Source: JBGCEZ01 sp045106735
GTDB lineage: Bacteria; Planctomycetota; Phycisphaerae; Phycisphaerales; SM1A02
DNA: 64,000 nt
Direction of reading: 5' to 3'
Assembly (NCBI GenBank): GCA_045106735.1
Contig: JBGCEZ010000030.1
Coordinates: forward strand, 57,714 to 121,713
Each line of letters starts with the position of its first letter. The first letter of the stretch is position 1. The notes under the pieces are model-generated. The model did not search any database and was not told where the DNA came from. It saw only the letters and a list, made by a program, of their open reading frames with translations. A program made the translations under genes and the position numbers. Of the stretch, positions 1-7,813 are shown piece by piece.

Positions 1-159
1 CTCGGCCCCGATGCTGATTCGCCCTCTGACGCGTCCAACGCTCGTCGAGACTTCGACTTTCCGCTCGCCCAGTTCGTCATCCGCCGACTGTTCCGCCGCG
101 TCTTCTTACACGCGGCACCCGAACCGCCCCCCGGATGACCGCGATCACAGGACCGCACC

Positions 160-594
160 ATGCCCCGTCAGACCACGTTCGCCAAATCCGGAGACGTGAC
201 CCAGGAGTGGGTCAAGGTTGATGCGTCGGGCAAAGTCCTCGGCCGCCTGGCCGTGGAAATTGCGACCGTCCTGATGGGCAAGCATCGCCCCGAGTACACG
301 CCCCACGTGGACACCGGCGACTACGTCGTGGTGATTCACGCGGAGAAGGTCGTGCTCTCGGGCCGCAAGGCCGAGCAGAAGATGCACACGCACTGGACCG
401 GCTATCCCGGCGGTCTCCGCAAGAAGGCCTACGGTGCGATCCGCGAAGATCACCCGACCCGCCTGATCGAGCTCGCGGTTCGCCGCATGCTTCCGAAGAA
501 CCGGCTCGGCCGCGACATGTACCGCAAGCTGAAGGTCTACGCTGGCGAGGAGCATCCGCACCACGCCCAGCAGCCCACCACCGTCGAGCTCTGA
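160..594 (+). CDS. rplM: 50S ribosomal protein L13 (uL13)
   Basis: A 144-residue protein matching uL13 in length and motifs. It binds 23S rRNA domain II early in assembly of the large ribosomal subunit. The family landmarks are visible: WVKVDASGKVLGRLA near the N-terminus, the HVDTGDYVVVIHAEKV segment, and KNRLGRDMYRKLKVYAG near the C-terminus. The ATG start gives a normal-length protein. rpsI follows after about 145 bp, the conserved L13-S9 pairing of bacteria, so the two are probably co-transcribed. No strong Shine-Dalgarno is seen just before the ATG. Confidence 0.97.
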   Translation: MPRQTTFAKSGDVTQEWVKVDASGKVLGRLAVEIATVLMGKHRPEYTPHVDTGDYVVVIHAEKVVLSGRKAEQKMHTHWTGYPGGLRKKAYGAIREDHPTRLIELAVRRMLPKNRLGRDMYRKLKVYAGEEHPHHAQQPTTVEL

Positions 595-739
595 ATCGAC
601 TCGATGATCGGTCGAACGCCCGTCGCCGGGTACGACCTCTTTTCCCGACTCTCTCGCGCGGATCGCGGCCGACTGACGGCCCGCCCCGCCTCAAACATCC
701 GGCAGTGACCCGTCACCGCCCCTGAGCCTGCAGACACCG

Positions 740-1291
740 ATGAGCGAGCACGAGACGCCTGACGTTCCCGAGACCCCGGCGATTCCCGCCGCCCCCGCGA
801 TTCCCGCTGCCCCGGTCATGGCCCCGCCTTCGACCGACGGCACCACTGCGGTCGTCGACGCCCCCGTTGTCGCTCCGCGACGCCGCGGCAAGCGTTCACC
901 GGACGGCAAGTGGTTCCAGGGCACCGGTCGCCGGAAGGCCTCCGTCGCTCGCGTTCGGGTGACGCCGGGCAGCGGCTCGTTCGTCGTCAACGGCAAGCCG
1001 ATGACCGACTACTTCTGCACCGAGCGCGACCGCAACGACATCATGTCCGTTCTGGGCGAGACCCGGACCGAAGGCACCGTTGACGTCAACGTGAGCGTCT
1101 TCGGCGGCGGAACCACCGGTCAGGCGGGAGCGATCATCCTCGGTGTCGCCCGTTCGCTCGCCACCATGGACTCCGGCCTTGAGGGTGTGCTCCGCGAGCA
1201 CGGCTTCCTCACCCGTGATGCCCGTGAAGTGGAACGCAAGAAGTACGGCCAGCGTGGTGCTCGTCGACGCTTCCAGTTCTCGAAGCGTTGA
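740..1291 (+). CDS. rpsI: 30S ribosomal protein S9 (uS9) with an Ala/Pro-rich N-terminal extension
   Basis: The uS9 core starts near residue 60 with FQGTGRRKASVARVRV and ends in the diagnostic basic tail RRRFQFSKR, which reaches the tRNA in the ribosomal P site. At 183 residues it is about 50 longer than a usual bacterial S9 (about 130). The extra part is an N-terminal stretch rich in A, P, T and V (for example PAIPAAPAIPAAPV), followed by a basic RRRGKR patch. The extension looks disordered. A downstream GTG or ATG start is possible, but the ATG at 740 leaves no unusual gap after rplM. Translated with rplM as a ribosomal protein operon. Confidence 0.95.
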   Translation: MSEHETPDVPETPAIPAAPAIPAAPVMAPPSTDGTTAVVDAPVVAPRRRGKRSPDGKWFQGTGRRKASVARVRVTPGSGSFVVNGKPMTDYFCTERDRNDIMSVLGETRTEGTVDVNVSVFGGGTTGQAGAIILGVARSLATMDSGLEGVLREHGFLTRDAREVERKKYGQRGARRRFQFSKR

Positions 1292-1485
1292 TTTCGCGGA
1301 GGACGCCTTGGCGATCCTCCCGGCATCTCACGATCGACGACCACGGGTCGGACGTTTCAGCGTCCGGCCCGTGTTCATTGGGGGGCCCGGGTTCAATCGG
1401 GGGCCCGAACTGGTTCGGGCCGGTGTCCCTTCAAACCCGATCGTCGCCGCGTTCCCTTCGCCGCACGTCATCCGGAGCCATCCTC

Positions 1486-1911
1486 GTGCCGCCGATCGAA
1501 TGGAATCTCACGACTGGGCTGCTGCTCGCCGCCGGGTGGTACGTCCTGACAAGCATCGCGTCGTTCCTGCTCTACGGCTGGGACAAGCTCCTGGCCCGCT
1601 TCTCCGGACTGTCGAGCCGCGTGGGTGGACGCATTCCGGAATCGGTGCTCCACGAGGTCGATCTGCTGGGCGGCTGGCCGGGAGGGCTCGCCGGACGCAG
1701 CACCTGGCGTCACAAGACGCACAAGGCCTCGTTCGTACGCACGTTCCGTTGGACGGTCGCGGGCAACCTGACCGTCGCGTCGGCCGCGACTGGGATTGCC
1801 GCGTTCGCCGCCTGGGGCTGGCAAGTCAAGATCGGCGCGTGCGTGGCGGTGGCGATGGTTGTTCGGTTCGTCGTCGGCTGGATCCGGATCCGGTCGCGCC
1901 GCGCGGCCTGA
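1486..1911 (+). CDS. DUF1294 family small membrane protein
   Basis: A 141-residue integral membrane protein. The open frame runs further upstream, but the GTG at 1486 is preferred because a GGAG lies 8 nt before it and the DUF1294 domain begins right after. Family features seen are a first hydrophobic helix (LLLAAGWYVLTSIASFLLYG), the WDK motif, R-I-P-E-S-V-L, a Gly-rich LLGGWPGGLAG loop, and RHKTHKASF. Two further hydrophobic stretches follow near the C-terminus. The molecular function of DUF1294 is not established. It lies 195 bp after rpsI and may be read from that operon or from its own promoter. Confidence 0.8.
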   Translation: MPPIEWNLTTGLLLAAGWYVLTSIASFLLYGWDKLLARFSGLSSRVGGRIPESVLHEVDLLGGWPGGLAGRSTWRHKTHKASFVRTFRWTVAGNLTVASAATGIAAFAAWGWQVKIGACVAVAMVVRFVVGWIRIRSRRAA

Positions 1912-1954
1912 ACACGGTGTGCGGCCCCATCGGAAGCCGCCGCGGCGCACTCGC

Positions 1955-3361
1955 TCACGCCGTCCGCATCGCCCCCGCGCCGAAGAGCGATTCCAGAATC
2001 AGATCGTGGACGTCGGCGGCTTCCAGCGTGTCGGCGTCGAAGCGCCCGCTCGCGCCGAGTGCGGCGTCCGTGAGCAACACCGGTTGGCGACTGGCCGGAC
2101 CGCCCACCCGCCCGTGGGAACCCGCGACAAGCGAAGCATCCAGCGGAATCACGTCCATGAGCGTGCGAAAGCCGAGCTTCTTCTTGGCCAAACGCCAACC
2201 AATCGCCGCCTTGGGAAACCGTATCGCCGGATCGAGGAAGAGTTCACGCGGGTCGTACCCCGGCTTCCGGTGGATGTCGACGGTCCGGGCGTAGTCCGGG
2301 GCCCGCGCATCGTCCAGCCAGTAGTCGTATGCGAACCACGCGCCCGGCTTGGCCACCAGCACCAGATCGCCGGCCCGCGGATGGTCGATCATCATCCCCC
2401 GCTGTCCAGGCGTATCGAGCACCCGCTCGACTTCCGGCATCGCGCGGAGCGCGGCAACGGCTCGGGCTCGATCGTCCGGATCGCGCACGTATACATGGGC
2501 CACTTGGTGGTCGGCGACGGCCAAGGCCCGGCACGCGCCGGGGTCAATCATCTCGAGCCCGCGCTCTTCGCGGACGCGGATCAAGCCCTCGCGCCGCAAC
2601 ACGCGGTTGGGGAACGCGGCCCGGTCCACCGGTTCGATGCCGTACTCACTCAACCAGATCGTGCGCACGCCCGCCGACTCGAAGTACGCGGCCAAGTCGG
2701 CCACCACCGCGTCCAGGGCCGCCACCTCACCCGGAATCGATGGATGGTCCGGGCCGACTTTCTGGAGCGGGTAGTCCAGGTGCGGCAGGTAGATCAACAT
2801 CAGCGAAGGAGCGTGTTCGCGGTGCACTCGCATCGATGCGTCGGCGATCCATCGAGTCGATTCAATGGATGCGGCGGGTCCCCAGAAGCGGAACAGCGGG
2901 AACGTGCCGAGGGCTGACTGCAGTTCGTCGCGCAACTGCGGCGGATGACTCGAGCAGTCTGGGAGCTTGCGCCCATCCGCGCAGTAGATCGGCCGGGGTG
3001 TCACCGAGAAGTCAGCGCTGGAGTACATGTTGTACCACCAGAACATGTTCGCACACGTGAAGCGAGGATCCCGCCGACGTGCGGCGTCCCACACCTTTTC
3101 ACCCTGCACGAGATGATTGGACTGCTTCCAAAACTGGACTTCGGCCAGATCTCGGTCGTACCAACCATTGGCCACGATCCCGTGGTCGCGGACGGATCGG
3201 CCGGTCAACATGGACGACTGCACCGTCGTGGTCACCGCCGGCAGCGGTGGCGCGAGACGGCGCTCGCGGCCCGTTGACCGAATCGCTTCGAGCGTTGGAG
3301 CGTGCGGGCCAAGCAGCGAGGACGAGAGGCCGACGAGATTGATGACCGCGGTGGGATGCAT
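1955..3361 (-). CDS. EboF-like alkaline phosphatase / nucleotide pyrophosphatase superfamily protein
   Basis: A 468-residue member of the type I phosphodiesterase / alkaline phosphatase superfamily. The nucleophile region LPAVTTTVQSSMLTG (about residues 40-54) carries the catalytic Thr position. LPHLDYPLQKVGPDHP supplies a conserved D and H set. The usual S-D-H-G metal motif reads LSEYG here, so one metal site is altered. LVAGSHGR lies near the C-terminus. It is the last gene of a minus-strand run with UbiA-like EboC, TIM-barrel EboE and DHQS-like EboD homologues, which argues for the EboF role in the ebo metabolite-trafficking cluster. The substrate is unknown; a phosphodiester or pyrophosphate of a small metabolite is plausible. 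No signal peptide is seen. Confidence 0.75.
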   Translation of the reverse strand: MHPTAVINLVGLSSSLLGPHAPTLEAIRSTGRERRLAPPLPAVTTTVQSSMLTGRSVRDHGIVANGWYDRDLAEVQFWKQSNHLVQGEKVWDAARRRDPRFTCANMFWWYNMYSSADFSVTPRPIYCADGRKLPDCSSHPPQLRDELQSALGTFPLFRFWGPAASIESTRWIADASMRVHREHAPSLMLIYLPHLDYPLQKVGPDHPSIPGEVAALDAVVADLAAYFESAGVRTIWLSEYGIEPVDRAAFPNRVLRREGLIRVREERGLEMIDPGACRALAVADHQVAHVYVRDPDDRARAVAALRAMPEVERVLDTPGQRGMMIDHPRAGDLVLVAKPGAWFAYDYWLDDARAPDYARTVDIHRKPGYDPRELFLDPAIRFPKAAIGWRLAKKKLGFRTLMDVIPLDASLVAGSHGRVGGPASRQPVLLTDAALGASGRFDADTLEAADVHDLILESLFGAGAMRTA

Positions 3362-3451
3362 GGGTTCCGTGATCGTAGGGTGAAGAACGGACGCGAGGGT
3401 GGCTGCGGCCTCCGCGATGGCGGCTGGCGTTCGGCGGCCAGCCGTTGGCCG

Positions 3452-4507
3452 TCAGCTCCCGGCAATGCGCCGGTGCCCGGCCCGCGTGATGAAGAAGCAC
3501 GCGATCGCCGCGGCGGCCGACCAAAACGCCTGGCCACTGTGTCCGCCGCGGACCGCGGCGAGGGCCATGACCACCGCCACGTCGATGAGGCAAATGCCGG
3601 CCAGCCAGGCCATGATCGATGCGGGAATGGATGCGGGAGGTGTTGGCGACGCAGCGGCGGAGCCGGCGGTGCTGGGATCAGCACCACGAAGCCGGCGCGT
3701 CGTCCGGCCGACGAACCATGCTGCGGCCGCCGTGGCGATGACCGCTGCCCCCCACCCGCTCGCCGCCATCCACCCCGCGGCGCGGGCTCCATCCACCGCG
3801 GGATCTCTGGCCGCGCCAAACAGTGTGGCCACCGCGGCAAAGACCGGGGCCACCACCGCGGCCGGCATGAGCCATCGGGAGACCAGTTTGCGATTCGGCG
3901 CCGGCGTTCCATCGGCCCGATCGGGTGGAGCGTCGTGCTCGCCGCGGGCGGCCAACGTGACGAGCTGAACGTAGCCGGCGAGGGCGATTGCGAGGCCGGC
4001 GAGCAGCCACATCTCATGCGACGGCCAATTCGAACTCGAGGCGGGATCCAGGCCACGCTGCACCGACGCGGCGAGTGGCAGGATCAGGCCGCGGCACGCC
4101 CCCATGAACAGCAGGCCCGCCGCCCCCCGTTCTTTCAGCGTGTTGTACGCCACAACGCAAGCAGCAAGCCCGATCGCCCACGCCGCGGCAACCCCGCCGG
4201 CGGCGAATCCGGCGAGCAACGGTCCTCCGACAAGCAACAACGCGGCGACGAGTCCGGCCGTCGAACGGCGGATCCGGCCGGCGGGAATCGGACGATCGAG
4301 CCCTCGGTCGGCGTCGCGCGGCGCGTCCAGGACGTCGTTGAGCACCATGCCGCCGATGTACAGCAGGCCCACGGATGCCGCGGCCACCACGACGCCGTCG
4401 CGCGTCGGCCCCGTTCCGACCACCGCGACGCCTACCAGGACATTGGTCCACGTCGTCGGCAGATTGCTGATCCGGGCGAGCCGGAGCCAGTCAGCGAACG
4501 ATGCCAT
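3452..4507 (-). CDS. eboC: UbiA-superfamily prenyltransferase-like membrane protein, EboC type
   Basis: A 351-residue protein with about eight to nine hydrophobic helices. The first UbiA aspartate motif is present as NDVLDAPRDADR (about residues 57-68), which in the family binds Mg-prenyl diphosphate. The region of the second motif reads YNTLKERGAAGLLFMGACRG and lacks the usual second Asp-rich motif; this is how EboC proteins typically look. After residue 190 there is a polar, charged insert and then three more helices. It lies between the EboE and EboF genes. In the known ebo cluster this membrane protein is needed for moving a precursor to the periplasm; whether it prenylates anything is not known. 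Confidence 0.82.
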   Translation of the reverse strand: MASFADWLRLARISNLPTTWTNVLVGVAVVGTGPTRDGVVVAAASVGLLYIGGMVLNDVLDAPRDADRGLDRPIPAGRIRRSTAGLVAALLLVGGPLLAGFAAGGVAAAWAIGLAACVVAYNTLKERGAAGLLFMGACRGLILPLAASVQRGLDPASSSNWPSHEMWLLAGLAIALAGYVQLVTLAARGEHDAPPDRADGTPAPNRKLVSRWLMPAAVVAPVFAAVATLFGAARDPAVDGARAAGWMAASGWGAAVIATAAAAWFVGRTTRRLRGADPSTAGSAAASPTPPASIPASIMAWLAGICLIDVAVVMALAAVRGGHSGQAFWSAAAAIACFFITRAGHRRIAGS

Positions 4508-4640
4508 CGAGGGTCATGCTCCGATTCGGCGGCCACATGCGGCGTTGGGAACTGGGAGGAATGGAACGCGGAAAAAGCCAAGCGTGCGGCGAACGCGGTG
4601 GAGTCAATTGACGCCTCGGCCCTGGCCCCGGCTCCCAACG

Positions 4641-4760
4641 GGTCAACCGATCAGCCGATCCACCGATCCACCGATCGATCCATCGAACGATCGACCGACC
4701 GTCGATCAACCGGCCGTCGATCGACCGACCATCGATCGACCGACCATCGATCGCCGATTG
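4641..4760. repeat. GATC-rich 15-bp tandem repeat array between eboE and eboC
   Basis: From 4688 the unit CGATCGACCGACCRT, 15 bp long, occurs four times in a row with small variations, then breaks down. It is preceded by 8-bp repeats of the form CGATCCAC. It occupies nearly half of the 274-bp gap between the eboE stop and the eboC start. The palindrome CGATCG recurs, so single-stranded forms could fold locally. It has no coding support. It may be simple repeat expansion, or it may affect transcription between the two genes. Confidence 0.85.
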
Positions 4761-4781
4761 CCGGCCCGCATACGCCGCCCA

Positions 4782-6218
4782 TCAGCGGCTCGATCCGCCG
4801 CTCGGGTCGGGCTCAGCGGATGCTGCTTCCGGCGAACGGTCGGGGACCGCGCCCGGAACCACTTCCACCAACGGAGGGTCGGCCGCCTCGGCCGCCGTGC
4901 CGTCCATCATCGCCCGGACCGACGGTCGCTTTAGGAACCACTGCAATTCGTCGGCGATGCCCTCGGCCAAGGCGTCGGGTTGCATGGCCTCGGGCAGGAC
5001 GTTCCACGCGTAGGTCTCGATCTCGAAATGCCGGACGCCGCGATCGAATGCCGCGCTCACGGCCTCGTCAATCATCGGCGCGGTCGATGCCAATGGCGTG
5101 AGATCATCAGCGTGGATCGGCACGTGGAAGTGCACGCGCCAATGTTCGTCGACGGGATCGCCCGCGGCGGAATCCGACGTCGCCGGGCGGCGGGCCCGGG
5201 TGATCGCCATCGGCAGATCATCAAGCAATTCCACCGGACCGTCGGAGCGCCGGCGAATGGCCGTCTGGTGCAAGAAACGAGGCTCGGCGAACGCGTCCAG
5301 GCGTTCGAGGGCCGCGGCCCGAACGGCCTCCGGCATCCGGCGAAAATCGATGTCGAGCGCGGCCGAAACTTGGATCTTGCCGACGTGGATCCCCGCTGCG
5401 TCAAAGACCCGCATGCTTTCGGCTTGCCCATCGAACATGACGGCCGCATGGCAAACGTCATGGCAGACCCGCAGATGCCGGCGCACCACGCGTTCCTCGG
5501 TCGCCGACGCCCCGGCCAGGAGCCATTGCTCAAAGAACCGCACCACATCGCCGGGCCGGTCCAGCACGCATCCCGGTTCCGGCTCGAGGTCGACGTGTAC
5601 GAACACACCGGTTCGACGTTCAAGTTCCGCCAAGTGCATCGCCGTCAACCGCAGATGCAAGACCGCACGTTGCATGGCGTCGTCGTCGGTCCACGCCCGC
5701 CAGCCGATGGGAAGCGTCGAAATGCTTGCTTCATCGCCGGCATCGTGCAAAGCAGCGATGATCTCGGCCAAATCGCGGGTGAACGCGAGTCGGCGCGGAT
5801 CATCCCAACTCGGACGGTACACCGCGTGCTTGACCGACCGACGATGGAAGTTCCCGGCCGGAAAACCGTTGAACGTGAACGCTTGCAGGCCGAGTTCGGC
5901 GAGGTCGTCCCGCAACGCGGCCACGCCATCTTCGGCCCGAAGTTCGCGCGCCGCATCGGCGGCCAACCACAGTCCGATCCCCATCGGCTGCGTCCAGCGG
6001 GCATCGGTGCCGACGTTGATGAGCCGCTCACGCACCGCCCGGGCGTGGACCCGCAGGTTCTCGCGCACGCCACTCAGCGCGGTGCCGGCGTGCACGTTGG
6101 TGCAGTAACCGATGCGCAGACCTGCGGCGGTCGCCGCCCGCGCATCCGCGTTCGTGATGATGTCCGGACTGGCGTTCGGACTGGCGTTCGCCGCGCCAGA
6201 GGCTTCCGGGCGCGTCAT
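4782..6218 (-). CDS. eboE: TIM-barrel metabolite-traffic protein EboE
   Basis: A 478-residue sugar-phosphate-isomerase-like TIM-barrel protein. The EboE signature near the N-terminus (about residues 35-50) is visible as RIGYCTNVHAGTALSGVREN, followed by FTFNGFPAGNFHRRSVK, typical of the family's xylose-isomerase-like barrel. Possible metal ligands include HVDLEPEPG and VCHDVCHAAVMF. The start ATG overlaps the stop codon of the DHQS-like gene by 4 nt, so the two are translationally coupled. A short Pro/Ser-rich tail ends the protein. The family is required for export of the scytonemin precursor in cyanobacteria, but the catalysed reaction has not been determined. Confidence 0.87.
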   Translation of the reverse strand: MTRPEASGAANASPNASPDIITNADARAATAAGLRIGYCTNVHAGTALSGVRENLRVHARAVRERLINVGTDARWTQPMGIGLWLAADAARELRAEDGVAALRDDLAELGLQAFTFNGFPAGNFHRRSVKHAVYRPSWDDPRRLAFTRDLAEIIAALHDAGDEASISTLPIGWRAWTDDDAMQRAVLHLRLTAMHLAELERRTGVFVHVDLEPEPGCVLDRPGDVVRFFEQWLLAGASATEERVVRRHLRVCHDVCHAAVMFDGQAESMRVFDAAGIHVGKIQVSAALDIDFRRMPEAVRAAALERLDAFAEPRFLHQTAIRRRSDGPVELLDDLPMAITRARRPATSDSAAGDPVDEHWRVHFHVPIHADDLTPLASTAPMIDEAVSAAFDRGVRHFEIETYAWNVLPEAMQPDALAEGIADELQWFLKRPSVRAMMDGTAAEAADPPLVEVVPGAVPDRSPEAASAEPDPSGGSSR

Positions 6219-7501
6219 GACCTCGCCCCTTCGCCGCGGGCCGCGATCACGCGGCGCATGACCGGGATATCGATCTCGTGCACGTCAAGCGGCTGGCCCG
6301 GACCTCGCACGAGGGTGATCGTCAGTTGCCCGCCGAGGTGCTCGCGGAACTCTTGGAGCCCCTGCAAGATCGGCTCAGGGTCCGCGAGCAAGGGATGGCG
6401 CGTCGGGAGACCACAGGTGTCCAGGACCCGCACCATGCGATCGGCCGCGTCGGCGTCAAGAACGCCGATCGCCGCGGCGTAGTCGACGTCAATCGCAATG
6501 CCGATGGATACCGCTTCGCCGTGCCGGACGGCGTAGTCGGACAGATGTTCGAGGCGGTGGGCCGACCAGTGCCCAAAGTCCAACGGCCGCGCGATTTGCA
6601 TTTCGAACGGATCACCGCCGCGAACGATGTGGTCGAGGTGCAACTCGCCGGATCGAATCACCACGGGCCAGAGCGCGTCCAAATCGCCGCGAGCAATCGC
6701 CGGAGCGGCGGTTTCGATCGCGTCAAAGAACGCGGCATCTTTCAGGAGGGCCACTTTGACCGCTTCGGAAACGCCGGCGACCAGGTCTCGCGGAGATTGC
6801 GTGGCCAAGAACTGTCGGTCGTTGATGACTCCCGTCGGTACCGCGAACGCGCCGATGAAGTTCTTCTTGCCAAAGGCGTTGATGCCATTCTTCACGCCGA
6901 TGCCCGCGTCGTCCTGGGCCAGCGTTGTGGTGGGAAATCGAATGAGCCGCACGCCACGATGGGCCGTCGCCGCGGCGAACCCCACCGCATCCAAGACCGC
7001 CCCGCCACCGACCACGAGTACGTAGCTCCGCCGGCAAATCCCGAAGTCGTTGATCGCTTTCATGACGCGGTCGACAACCGCCCGGTCCTGCTTGGCGGCC
7101 TCACCGCCGGGGACGACGATCGGATCGGCCACGAGATGAAGCACCGTCGGCATGGCCGCAATCCGGGCCCGCACGCGGTCGAGCAACGGCCGGCCTGCAG
7201 CGCCCGGGGCGTCCGCGGCCACGACGCCAGCGTCAACCACGACGATGCACCGCGCGGGTTCGGCGACGGCCGCGTCGACCTCGGCGGCCAACACGTTCTC
7301 CAACACCGGATTCGCGGGGTCCAGCGCATCGACGGTGAAGTGAACCCGATGGGCGAATTCCACATGCACGCGATCGCCCGTCGCCGTCGAAGCCTCGGAT
7401 GGGGGGGCGACGACAGCGGCAGCCGGCCCTCCGGCGCGAGCGGAGCGCACGGCGGCCATCGCCGGCGGGGCGGATCTGGTCTCAGACGGAGAATCGGACA
7501 C
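6215..7501 (-). CDS. eboD: 3-dehydroquinate synthase-like protein EboD
   Basis: A 428-residue member of the sugar-phosphate cyclase / DHQ synthase superfamily. The N-terminal 40 residues are low complexity, then VHVEFAHRVHFTVDAL begins the EboD-type domain. NAD-binding features are GGEAAKQ and VVGGGAVLDAVGFAAA. The three zinc ligand motifs are all intact: GVSEAVKVALLKD (Glu), FGHWSAHRLE (His) and HGEAVSIG (His), so the enzyme is probably active on a DHQ-like substrate. The aromatic pathway aroB function is less likely because of the ebo neighbours. The start is a GTG without a clear Shine-Dalgarno. It is coupled to eboE by a 4-nt overlap. Confidence 0.87.
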   Translation of the reverse strand: MSDSPSETRSAPPAMAAVRSARAGGPAAAVVAPPSEASTATGDRVHVEFAHRVHFTVDALDPANPVLENVLAAEVDAAVAEPARCIVVVDAGVVAADAPGAAGRPLLDRVRARIAAMPTVLHLVADPIVVPGGEAAKQDRAVVDRVMKAINDFGICRRSYVLVVGGGAVLDAVGFAAATAHRGVRLIRFPTTTLAQDDAGIGVKNGINAFGKKNFIGAFAVPTGVINDRQFLATQSPRDLVAGVSEAVKVALLKDAAFFDAIETAAPAIARGDLDALWPVVIRSGELHLDHIVRGGDPFEMQIARPLDFGHWSAHRLEHLSDYAVRHGEAVSIGIAIDVDYAAAIGVLDADAADRMVRVLDTCGLPTRHPLLADPEPILQGLQEFREHLGGQLTITLVRGPGQPLDVHEIDIPVMRRVIAARGEGARS

Positions 7502-7813
7502 GGGGATCAGGATTCCGGGTGAGTCGGGCCAAGGTCAGACGGTTTCTGGACGGACTGGAGGATCGTCCAGTCGCCCAGGAGACGCGGTTGCGGCCGCGCC
7601 ATCCATTCATCGTAAGCGCGCCCGGACGCGCCCGTTGGTCAAGTCTTCGATCCCGGCGACCAGCAGGATCCCGCGGAGCGACGGAAGCCGGATGATCCCC
7701 CTGCCTTGCCATCGTCCGGAGGGCCCGGGCCGCTTCTCGGACGCCCTGGCCGGGTGGCGTGGCCCGGGTGGCATGGCCCGCCCCGGCAAAGCCCGGCCAC
7801 GGCCGGCGGCAAT
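7502..7813. other. Intergenic region between the RND pump gene and eboD
   Basis: About 312 bp with no convincing gene on either strand. The part near 7730-7800 is very GC-rich and contains repeated GGCCCGGGTGGC-like words that could fold. There is no U-tract terminator. A promoter for eboD could lie here, but no clear hexamer pair was found, so read-through from the pump genes into the ebo genes remains possible. Confidence 0.6.

Noticed and set aside
1796..2917. 373-codon plus-strand frame over the EboF-like gene
   Set aside because: Basic low-complexity translation, overlaps both the DUF1294 gene and the conserved EboF-like gene.
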